Below are positions 51,119-58,145 of a stretch of 64,000 bases of DNA, in pieces. Source of the DNA: Aeromicrobium senzhongii (GTDB lineage Bacteria; Actinomycetota; Actinomycetes; Propionibacteriales; Nocardioidaceae); the NCBI RefSeq assembly GCF_014334735.1, contig NZ_CP060587.1, forward strand, positions 186,001 to 250,000. Direction: 5' to 3'. Under the pieces are notes generated by a model that did not search any database, was not told where the DNA came from, and saw only the letters and a list, made by a program, of their open reading frames with translations. The translations under genes were made by a program, and so were the position numbers. How positions within the stretch are numbered: position 1 is the first letter of the stretch; each line of letters opens with the position of its first letter.

Positions 51119-52012
51119 TCAGCGCACGGCGTGCCGCAGCAGCCCGCGCACCGCCGCCCAGTCACGCTGGCGCAGCGCCGCGGGCACCAGGGTGAGCGCG
51201 TGCAGGCGCGAGGTCAGGTGCCAGCGCGCGGCCCGGGCGGCGCGCGGCCAGCCGTGGGCGGCCATCACCTCGGCCGACTCGGCGAAGAACATCCGCTCGC
51301 CGGCGAACCGGGTGCCGTCGTACAGGCCGGCGACCGAGGCGCTCTCGAGGTGCCGGCGGTACTCGAACGCCACCTCGGGCTCGAGCAGCAGCACGGCACC
51401 GTCGGTGATGAGCTCGCGGATCAGGCCGAGGTCCTGGATCAGCGGAAGGTCGTCGCGGAAGTCCTTCCCCGCCAAGGTGTCGCGGCGGAACACCAACGAG
51501 GGCCAGTAGAGCCAGTTCGCCCGCAACAGGCTGGCGGCCAGCTCCTCGCCCGACAGCAGCTGGCGACCGGCGCTCCGTGGCATGAACAGGCGCTGCTTCA
51601 CGGTGTCGGCCAGGGTCGACACCGGTTCCCCGTGCTGATCGATCACCTGGACGCCGACCTCGATGATCGTCGCCTCGGGCACCTCGCGGCGGGCGCGGGC
51701 GACGACCTCGACGAACTGGGGCAGCAGGCGGTCGTCGCAGCCGAGGAACACGACGTGCTCGCGCGAGGCGAGCTCCAGGCAGCGGCGGAAGTTGCCCGTG
51801 ACGCCGAGGTTCTGCTCGTTGCGCAGGTACGTGATGCGGGGATCGGCGAGGTCGGCGAAGTACTGCGCCACCGACGGGTCGGGGTAGTCGTCGTCCACGA
51901 CCGTCAGGTGCCAGTTGTCGTCGGTCTGGGCCAGCACGCTCGCGACGGTCTCGCGCAGCAGCGCCGGCTCGCCCCAGAAGGGGACGAGGATGTCGAGGGG
52001 CTCCTGGGTCAC
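51119..52012 (-). CDS. Glycosyltransferase family 2
   Basis: A 297-residue GT-A enzyme: DILVPFWGEPALLRETVASVLAQT, VVDDDYPD and FLGCDDRLLPQFV give the nucleotide- and metal-binding (DxD-like) motifs of GT2. The C-terminal half is helical with conserved Trp/Arg and no membrane anchor. The GTG start overlaps the stop of the upstream methyltransferase (GTGA), so the two are expressed together, and it converges on the GT-C-like gene. The acceptor is unknown. Confidence 0.88.
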   Translation of the reverse strand: MTQEPLDILVPFWGEPALLRETVASVLAQTDDNWHLTVVDDDYPDPSVAQYFADLADPRITYLRNEQNLGVTGNFRRCLELASREHVVFLGCDDRLLPQFVEVVARARREVPEATIIEVGVQVIDQHGEPVSTLADTVKQRLFMPRSAGRQLLSGEELAASLLRANWLYWPSLVFRRDTLAGKDFRDDLPLIQDLGLIRELITDGAVLLLEPEVAFEYRRHLESASVAGLYDGTRFAGERMFFAESAEVMAAHGWPRAARAARWHLTSRLHALTLVPAALRQRDWAAVRGLLRHAVR

Positions 52013-52632
52013 CGAGGGTTCTCCGCGAGGAAGTTGAACTCGTTGTGGGTGAAGACGCGTCCGACCACGCGCGGGAACGGGAACGAGTACCGCTGGGTCT
52101 CGCGCAGGCCGAGGTCGTCCGCGATCTGGCGCAACGCGTCGAAGTCGGTGAACGCCACGTGGGTGCTGTCCGAGGCGTAGCCGCGCTCCTGCGGCGTGAT
52201 GAACATGATCGTGCCGCCGGGCTTGATCGCCGGGAGGTACGACGCGAGGATCTCGGTCGCGTCCTCGGCGGGCAGGTGCTCGATCAGGTGGGCGGCCAGC
52301 AGCCCGTCGTACGAGGCCGGGGCGTGGGCGTCCTCGTCGGCGAAGAACTCCTCGACGGTGAACGCGGTGAGCCCACGATCGCGGCACACGCCGATGGAGT
52401 GCGGGTTGTGGTCGACCCCGACCGACTCGGCGGAGAGGTGGGCCAGATTGCGGCCCGTGCCGCAACCGACGTCGAGGATGCGCCCGTCCAGGCGGCGGCG
52501 CAGGTTCCACCGGTAGGGGGCCTGGACGTCGAGCATCCGCTTCCACCCCCGGGTGGAGAGACGCTGGAGCCGCTGGGCGTACTCCAGTCCCGCCGTGGGC
52601 GGTTCGCCGGAAGGTCCGTCGCTGTAGTCCAT
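52009..52632 (-). CDS. Class I SAM-dependent methyltransferase
   Basis: A 207-residue methyltransferase. ILDVGCGTGRNLAHL is motif I, VGVDHNPHSI motif II, and YDGLLAAHLIEHLPAEDA and PGGTIMFITPQERGY the later motifs of the UbiG/type 11 group. It is coupled to the GT2 gene by overlap, suggesting methylation of a sugar or lipid in the same pathway. The ATG lies 18 bases from the start of the divergent glycosyltransferase, leaving no room for a leader on either side. Confidence 0.85.
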   Translation of the reverse strand: MDYSDGPSGEPPTAGLEYAQRLQRLSTRGWKRMLDVQAPYRWNLRRRLDGRILDVGCGTGRNLAHLSAESVGVDHNPHSIGVCRDRGLTAFTVEEFFADEDAHAPASYDGLLAAHLIEHLPAEDATEILASYLPAIKPGGTIMFITPQERGYASDSTHVAFTDFDALRQIADDLGLRETQRYSFPFPRVVGRVFTHNEFNFLAENPR

Positions 52633-52637
52633 TGTCC

Positions 52638-52643
52638 TAGACT
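52638..52643 (+). promoter_or_regulatory. -10 element (TAGACT) for leaderless GT2 gene
   Basis: TAGACT is followed by seven bases and the ATG at 52651, within the 18-base gap between two divergent genes. Confidence 0.5.
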
Positions 52644-52650
52644 GCCGTGC

Positions 52651-53403
52651 ATGCCCAGCGATTGGATGAAGCATCGCCGTGTGCTCGTGGTGGTTCCCGC
52701 GTGGAACGAGCAGGAGTCCATCGCCCGGACGATCGCCGAGTTGCGTGAGAGCCAGCCCGACGTGGACCTGCTCGTGGTCGACGACGGCTCGGGTGACCGC
52801 ACGGCGGAGGTGGCTCGCGCGACGGGCGCGACCGTGTGCCAGCTGCCCTACAACCTCGGCGTGGGCGGCGCCATGCGCACCGGTTACCGCTACGGCCTGC
52901 GGCACGGGTACGACGTGGTCGCCCAGCTCGATGCCGACGGTCAGCACGACCCCGCGTACCTGCCGGACCTCGTCGCGGCGCTGGACGACGCCGACGTCGT
53001 GATCGGCGCCCGGTTCGCCGGAGCGGGCGAGTACCGCGTGGGCGTGATGCGCGGTCTGGCGATGCGACTCCTCGCCGGCGCGCTCAGCCGGATCGCGGGG
53101 ACGAAGCTCACCGACGCCACGAGCGGCTTCCGCGTGGTCAACCGGCGCGCCCTCGAGGTGTTCGCCGCGCACTACCCGGCGGAGTACCTCGGCGACACCG
53201 TCGAGTCGCTCGTCATCGCCGCCCGCAGCGGGTGCACGATCCGGCAGGTGCCGGTCGCGATGCGTCCGCGGGCCGGCGGCACCGCCAGCCAGACACCGTT
53301 GCGCGCCGTGATCTACCTGGCGCGTGCGATCGTGGCCCTCGGCCTGGCGCTCGTGCGCCGGTGGCCCGCCACGCTCGAGACCCAACCGAAGGAGCTCGTC
53401 TGA
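52651..53403 (+). CDS. GT2 glycosyltransferase, dolichol-phosphate mannose synthase-like
   Basis: A 250-residue enzyme starting RRVLVVVPAWNEQESI, with LVVDDGSGDRTAEV, YNLGVGGAMRTGYRYG and QLDADGQHDP (DAD metal site), and DATSGFRVVNRRALE, all typical of polyprenyl-phosphate sugar transferases. It has no C-terminal membrane helices; the small DUF2304 membrane protein encoded next (TGATG overlap) commonly accompanies such enzymes and may anchor it. It probably makes a lipid-linked sugar donor for the GT-C-like protein. Confidence 0.88.
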   Translation: MPSDWMKHRRVLVVVPAWNEQESIARTIAELRESQPDVDLLVVDDGSGDRTAEVARATGATVCQLPYNLGVGGAMRTGYRYGLRHGYDVVAQLDADGQHDPAYLPDLVAALDDADVVIGARFAGAGEYRVGVMRGLAMRLLAGALSRIAGTKLTDATSGFRVVNRRALEVFAAHYPAEYLGDTVESLVIAARSGCTIRQVPVAMRPRAGGTASQTPLRAVIYLARAIVALGLALVRRWPATLETQPKELV

Positions 53404-53762
53404 TGGCCCCGTACGTGCTGGGTCTGGTCGGGGCGATCGTCACGCTCGCGTTCGTTTTCGAGCTGCTGCGTCGCCGCCACCTGCGCGAGAAGTATGCGGT
53501 CCTGTGGGTCGCGATCGGACTGGGCGGACTGCTGCTGTCGCTCTTCCCGGTGGCGCTGACGAGGCTGTCCGAGCTGGTCGGCGTCGAGCTGCCGTCGAAC
53601 CTGCTGTTCTTCGGCGCGCTGTTCATCCTGTTGCTGATGAACGTGCAGCACAGCTTCGAGGTGGGCCGGCTCGAGGAGCGCACGCGCACCCTGGCCGAGG
53701 AGGTCGCCCTCCTGCGCCTCGAGCAGCAGCAGCAGCGCGACGGCGTCGACGACGACCGCTGA
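53403..53762 (+). CDS. DUF2304 family membrane protein
   Basis: A 119-residue protein with three hydrophobic segments (LGLVGAIVTLAFVFELL; YAVLWVAIGLGGLLLSLFPV; SNLLFFGALFILLLMNVQ) and a C-terminal coiled-coil-like tail (RLEERTRTLAEEVALLRLEQQQQ). This is the DUF2304 pattern. It shares one base with the stop of the glycosyltransferase gene and probably works as its membrane partner. Confidence 0.85.
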   Translation: MAPYVLGLVGAIVTLAFVFELLRRRHLREKYAVLWVAIGLGGLLLSLFPVALTRLSELVGVELPSNLLFFGALFILLLMNVQHSFEVGRLEERTRTLAEEVALLRLEQQQQRDGVDDDR

Positions 53763-53772
53763 GCCCCGAGGC

Positions 53773-54330
53773 TCAGTCCACGCGCGCCAACCAGGCCAGG
53801 ACGGCCGGCTCGGGCTGCCCGGTCCACGTGGCGCTCAGCGTGCCCGTGGCGTCGGCCGGCACCGTCCCCGGCACGAGTCGGACGACGTGGAGCTCGCCGG
53901 AGCCGTCGCCGGATCCGCGCACGGCGGCCGTCGTCGGGCGCCGCGGCAGCGTGTGGCCGTCACTGTCCACGAGGTCGACCTCGGTCCCTGCGTGCCGGAT
54001 CACGGCTGTCGTCTCGGCGACGTAGACCGGGTCGCTCGGTCCGTCGTAGACCCAGCGGTGGCCCAGGACCGAGTGCTCGAGCTCGCCGACGAGGACGCCG
54101 CCGTCGAGGGGTGCCGAGCGGTAGGTCACCGGGACCTGCGCGACACCGCCGGGGACCGGCAGCAGGAATGTCTCGATGCCCACCTCGCCGGTCGGGTCGT
54201 CGAGGCGGAAGTTCGCCCGGAAGGGGCGCACCTCGGCGTCGTGCGGCCACCAGGACTGCGTGGGCAGCCAGGCTGCCAGGAGGTCGGCCTTGCTCGGGGT
54301 CAGCTCGGAGGTCGGGTGAACGATGCCCAT
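53773..54330 (-). CDS. Maltokinase N-terminal cap-like protein
   Basis: A 185-residue protein with a beta-rich pattern: FRLDDPTGEVGIETFLLP, GVAQVPVTYRSAPLDGG, LVGELEHSVLGHRWVYDGPSDPVYV. These are features of the CG0192-type proteins related to the N-terminal cap of actinobacterial maltokinase, without the kinase domain. Function is unknown. It is 17 bases downstream of the MFS gene on the same strand, so the two are probably co-transcribed. Confidence 0.7.
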   Translation of the reverse strand: MGIVHPTSELTPSKADLLAAWLPTQSWWPHDAEVRPFRANFRLDDPTGEVGIETFLLPVPGGVAQVPVTYRSAPLDGGVLVGELEHSVLGHRWVYDGPSDPVYVAETTAVIRHAGTEVDLVDSDGHTLPRRPTTAAVRGSGDGSGELHVVRLVPGTVPADATGTLSATWTGQPEPAVLAWLARVD

Positions 54331-54347
54331 GGCTCAGGGTGTCACCT

Positions 54348-55514
54348 TCAGGCGGTGCGCGTCACCCGTGTGGCGGCCAGGATCGCCGCCGCGACCGAGA
54401 GCAGCGCCGCGCCGATGATCGGCGCGAGCGGATGCAGCGCGTAGAGCCCGGCGCCCAGGATCGGGCCGCCGACGTAGGTCATGCCGACGGTGGCGGCGAG
54501 CTGTCCGGCGACCGCGGCATGCTCCGACGGCTCCACGGCCAGCGTGGCGCCGGCGTTGTAGCCCGGGAGCGCCAGGCCCAGTCCCACCGCGACGACCACC
54601 ATCGACGGCAGCAGGGTCGCGAGGTTCGGGGCGAAGATCGCCCCGCCGTAGCCCGCGGCGGCGACCAGGCTTCCCGCGACCAGCAGTCCGCGCGGCCCGC
54701 CGGGGATCCGCGGCGCGAGGAAGGCCTGGGTCAGGGCGAAGCCGATGCCGATGAGCACGCCGGCGAGGGCGACGACCTGGGCCGTGGCCGAGTTCGACAG
54801 GCCCAGCCGGTCCTGGACCAGGAAGCCCATGATGATCTCGACGAGAGCCAGACCGAGGAAGAGCGACGCGCCGGCGACCAGGTACGGCAGCACCCGCGGG
54901 TCGCGCCAGCCGAGCCGCTCGCCGTGCGGGCGCTCCTGGCGCTCGGGACGGGGGAGCAGCCAGACGGCGACGAGGGTGGCCGCGACCAGCACCGGTGCCA
55001 CGTGCACGGGCAGCAGCAGGCCGCCGATCGCCAGCAGGCCGCCGAGCGCGGGTCCGACGACCAGCGAGATGCCCTGCATCGCCCCGAAGGCGCCCATCGC
55101 CTTGGTCCGGGCGATCGCACCTTGACTGGCCGAGGCGAGGTAGGTCAGTCCCGCGACCGGGACCGCCGCGAAGCCCAGGCCGTAGAGCACGCCGCGGGTC
55201 AGCGCGAAGACCGACAGCACCAGCCAGCGCGGCAGCTCCTCGTGCGCGGCGATCTGGACCATCACGGCGAAGCCCACGGCGCCGAGCGTGGCCAGGACGA
55301 GGCCGCGCACGAGCACGGAGTGGACCCCGTGGCGGTCGACCTGGCGGCCCCACCACGGACCGGTCAGCACGAGCATCGCGGCCGAGAGCGTCATCACGGC
55401 ACCGAGGTCGACCTCGCCCAGGCCGACGACCCGGGTCACCGGCGCGAGGACCGGCACGAGCATTCCCTGGGCGCTGTAGACCACGAGGGCCGCCGTCAGC
55501 AGCGTCGCGGTCAT
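54348..55514 (-). CDS. Major facilitator superfamily transporter
   Basis: A 388-residue 12-helix MFS protein. WWGRQVDRHGVHS is the loop 2-3 motif, and ALTRGVLYGLGFAAVPVAGLTYLASASQ with MGAFGAMQGISLVVGPALGG resembles the antiporter motif of multidrug exporters. The central loop PRPERQERPHGERLGWRDPR splits the halves. The ATG at 55514 follows GAGGA closely; an in-frame GTG at 55538 would add eight residues. Substrate unknown. Confidence 0.82.
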   Translation of the reverse strand: MTATLLTAALVVYSAQGMLVPVLAPVTRVVGLGEVDLGAVMTLSAAMLVLTGPWWGRQVDRHGVHSVLVRGLVLATLGAVGFAVMVQIAAHEELPRWLVLSVFALTRGVLYGLGFAAVPVAGLTYLASASQGAIARTKAMGAFGAMQGISLVVGPALGGLLAIGGLLLPVHVAPVLVAATLVAVWLLPRPERQERPHGERLGWRDPRVLPYLVAGASLFLGLALVEIIMGFLVQDRLGLSNSATAQVVALAGVLIGIGFALTQAFLAPRIPGGPRGLLVAGSLVAAAGYGGAIFAPNLATLLPSMVVVAVGLGLALPGYNAGATLAVEPSEHAAVAGQLAATVGMTYVGGPILGAGLYALHPLAPIIGAALLSVAAAILAATRVTRTA

Positions 55515-55573
55515 GGTCCTCGTCGATGGCACCGGCACAGCCTGCCACGGATACGACGGGGGAGGGGGCCCAC

Positions 55574-55579
55574 TAGCCT
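55574..55579 (+). promoter_or_regulatory. -10 element (TAGCCT) for leaderless purC
   Basis: TAGCCT is followed by six bases and the purC ATG, without Shine-Dalgarno. Confidence 0.6.
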
Positions 55580-55585
55580 GTTCCC

Positions 55586-56446
55586 ATGCCGCTGGAGATC
55601 CCCGGAGCCACCCACCTGCACTCGGGCAAGGTCCGCGACCTGTACACGTACGGCGATGCCCTGTTGATGGTCGCGTCCGACCGGGTCAGTGCCTACGACT
55701 TCATCCTCGAGCCGGGGATCCCCGACAAGGGCGAGATCCTCACCCGGATGAGCCTGTGGTGGTTCGACCAGCTGGCCGATCTGGTGCCGCACCACGTGAT
55801 CAGCACCGACGTGCCGGCCGAGGTCGCCGGCCGTGCCCTGATCGTCGAGCGGCTCGACATGTTCCCCGTCGAGTGCGTCGCCCGCGGCTACCTGACCGGT
55901 TCGGGTCTGGCCGACTACCGCGAGACCGGCGCCGTGTGCGGCATCCCGCTGCCGGACGGACTCGTCGACGGCTCGCGCCTCGACACCCCCATCTTCACCC
56001 CCGCGACGAAGGCCGAGCTGGGCGAGCACGACGAGAACGTCTCCTTCGAGGCGGTCGTCGAGACCGTGGGCGCCCCGATGGCCGAGCGGCTGCGCGACCT
56101 CACGCTGGCGGTCTACGGCCGTGCCGAGGAGATCGCCCGCGAGCGCGGGATCATCCTGGCCGACACCAAGCTCGAGTTCGGAGCCCGTCCCGACGGCACG
56201 ATCGTGCTCGCCGACGAGGTGCTGACCCCCGACTCGTCCCGGTTCTGGCCGGCCGACCGGTACCAGCCTGGACAGGCCCAGCCGAGCTACGACAAGCAGT
56301 TCGTCCGCGACTGGCTGACGTCGCCCGAGTCGGGCTGGGACCGTGCCTCCGACACGCCTCCGCCGCGGCTGCCGGACGAGATCGTCGAGCGCACGCGCGA
56401 CCGGTACATCGAGGCCTACGAGCGGCTCACCGGCCTCACCTGGTGA
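55586..56446 (+). CDS. purC: Phosphoribosylaminoimidazole-succinocarboxamide synthase
   Basis: A 286-residue SAICAR synthetase of purine synthesis. [31 protein letters not shown] is the conserved nucleotide-binding start, [13 protein letters not shown] and [10 protein letters not shown] the two PurC signatures, and [13 protein letters not shown] the metal-binding region. Length fits the actinobacterial/yeast-like form. It stands between an MFS gene on the other strand and the acyl-CoA ligase. Confidence 0.97.
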   Translation: MPLEIPGATHLHSGKVRDLYTYGDALLMVASDRVSAYDFILEPGIPDKGEILTRMSLWWFDQLADLVPHHVISTDVPAEVAGRALIVERLDMFPVECVARGYLTGSGLADYRETGAVCGIPLPDGLVDGSRLDTPIFTPATKAELGEHDENVSFEAVVETVGAPMAERLRDLTLAVYGRAEEIARERGIILADTKLEFGARPDGTIVLADEVLTPDSSRFWPADRYQPGQAQPSYDKQFVRDWLTSPESGWDRASDTPPPRLPDEIVERTRDRYIEAYERLTGLTW

Positions 56447-56476
56447 CCCGGGGCCTCGCGCCCCGTCCGGAGGCTT

Positions 56477-56505
56477 CCTTCGTTACAGTTCTGATGTAAC
56501 GAAGG
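56477..56505. promoter_or_regulatory. Operator-like perfect palindrome before the acyl-CoA ligase
   Basis: CCTTCGTTACA and TGTAACGAAGG are perfect 11-bp arms around the seven-base spacer GTTCTGA, ending 23 bases before the GTG start. The size and symmetry fit a TetR-type repressor site overlapping the promoter. No regulator gene is adjacent. Confidence 0.65.
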
Positions 56506-56528
56506 CCACACACCGGAAAGAAGGCACC

Positions 56529-58091
56529 GTGACCAACCTCGCCGCCATCCTCGACGACACGACCGCCAAGTACCCCGAGCGCACCGCGATCGTCTTCGGC
56601 GACACCCGGTTGAACTACGCGCAGCTCAACGGCGCCGCGAACCAGGTGGCCAACCTGCTCGTGGCCCGCGGGATCAAGCCCGGCGACAAGGTCGCGATGT
56701 CGATCCCGAACGTCCCGTACTTCACGATCGTCTACTTCGGCATCCTCAAGGCCGGCGCGTCCGTCGTGCCGCTGAACGTGCTGCTGTCCGAGCGTGAGGT
56801 CGCCTACCACCTGGACGACTCCGACGCGGTGGCCTTCTTCGCCTTCGAGGGCACGCCCGACCTGCCGATCGGCGACCGCGCCTGGGCCGGGTTCAACGAG
56901 GTCGAGGGCTGCAAGGACTTCTTCCTCATCAAGCTCGACTCCGCCGCGCCCGAGCCGATGGAGCCGCCGGAGTACTACGGCCCGCTCGTGGCCGCGCAGT
57001 CGCCGCAGTTCACCACGGTCGAGCGCGACGACGACGACACCGCGGTGATCCTCTACACGTCCGGCACCACGGGCCAGCCCAAGGGCGCCGAGCTCATGCA
57101 CCGCAACCTGCTGGCCAACGCCAAGCTGGGCGTCTCGCTCTTCGGCGCGACCGAGGACGACCCGGACACCTACCTGGCCGTGCTGCCGCTGTTCCACATC
57201 TTCGGCCAGACGGTGATCCAGAACAGCGCCGTCCTGTACGGCGGCACGATCGTCTACCTGCCGCGCTTCGAGCCCGAGGCCGCGTTGTCGCTGCTGCTCA
57301 AGGAGAAGATCACCTTCTTCGCCGGCGTGCCCACGATGTACTGGGGCCTGCTGCAGGCGCTGGCGGCGTCCGACGGCGGCGTCGACGTCGAGGCGATCGC
57401 CAAGAACATGCGCGTGGCGGCCTCCGGCGGCGCGGCCCTGCCGGCCGACATCCATCGTCAGTTCGAGGAGAAGTTCGGCATCGTCATCCAGGAGGGCTAC
57501 GGCCTCTCCGAGACGTCGCCGGTCGCCTCGTTCGGCGTGCGCGGCGAGCCCGTCCGCGTCGGCTCGATCGGTCGTCCGGTCGAGGGCGTCGAGATGAAGC
57601 TCATCAACGACGACTGGAGTGACCTGCCGCACGACCCCGAGGCCATCGGCGAGATCGCCATCAAGGGTCACGGCATCATGAAGGGCTACTACAACCGGCC
57701 CGCGGCCACCGCCGAGGCGATCCAGGGCGAGTGGTTCCGCACCGGCGACCTGGCCCGCATGGACGACGACGGCTACTTCTACATCGTCGACCGCAGCAAG
57801 GACATGATCATCCGCGGCGGCTACAACGTGTACCCGCGCGAGCTCGAGGAGGTGCTGATGACGCACCCGGCGGTCTCGCTGGTCGCCGTCATCGGCGTCC
57901 CGCACGAGTCGCACGGCGAGGAGATCAAGGCGGTCGTGGTCAAGAACCCCGACGACCAGACGACCGAGGCCGAGCTGCGCGAGTGGGCCAAGGGTCAGTT
58001 CGCCCAGTACAAGTACCCGCGCATCGTGGAGTTCCGCGACGAGCTGCCGATGACGGCGACGGGCAAGATCCTCAAGCGCGAGATCGACTGA
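56529..58091 (+). CDS. Long-chain fatty acid-CoA ligase (AMP-forming)
   Basis: A 520-residue adenylate-forming enzyme. ILYTSGTTGQPKGAEL is the AMP-binding P-loop, QEGYGLSETSP motif A5, EWFRTGDLARMDDDGYFYIVDRSKDMI the A7/A8 hinge, and the catalytic lysine is in MTATGKILKREI. The pattern is that of FadD-type ligases; chain length is not predictable. GAAGG precedes the GTG. The palindrome just upstream suggests control by a fatty-acid- or CoA-ester-sensing repressor. Confidence 0.92.
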   Translation: MTNLAAILDDTTAKYPERTAIVFGDTRLNYAQLNGAANQVANLLVARGIKPGDKVAMSIPNVPYFTIVYFGILKAGASVVPLNVLLSEREVAYHLDDSDAVAFFAFEGTPDLPIGDRAWAGFNEVEGCKDFFLIKLDSAAPEPMEPPEYYGPLVAAQSPQFTTVERDDDDTAVILYTSGTTGQPKGAELMHRNLLANAKLGVSLFGATEDDPDTYLAVLPLFHIFGQTVIQNSAVLYGGTIVYLPRFEPEAALSLLLKEKITFFAGVPTMYWGLLQALAASDGGVDVEAIAKNMRVAASGGAALPADIHRQFEEKFGIVIQEGYGLSETSPVASFGVRGEPVRVGSIGRPVEGVEMKLINDDWSDLPHDPEAIGEIAIKGHGIMKGYYNRPAATAEAIQGEWFRTGDLARMDDDGYFYIVDRSKDMIIRGGYNVYPRELEEVLMTHPAVSLVAVIGVPHESHGEEIKAVVVKNPDDQTTEAELREWAKGQFAQYKYPRIVEFRDELPMTATGKILKREID

Positions 58092-58145
58092 GCCGGTGTT
58101 GCGCCGGGGAGCAGGACTCCCCGGCGCAACACCCGCCGGTCACGA

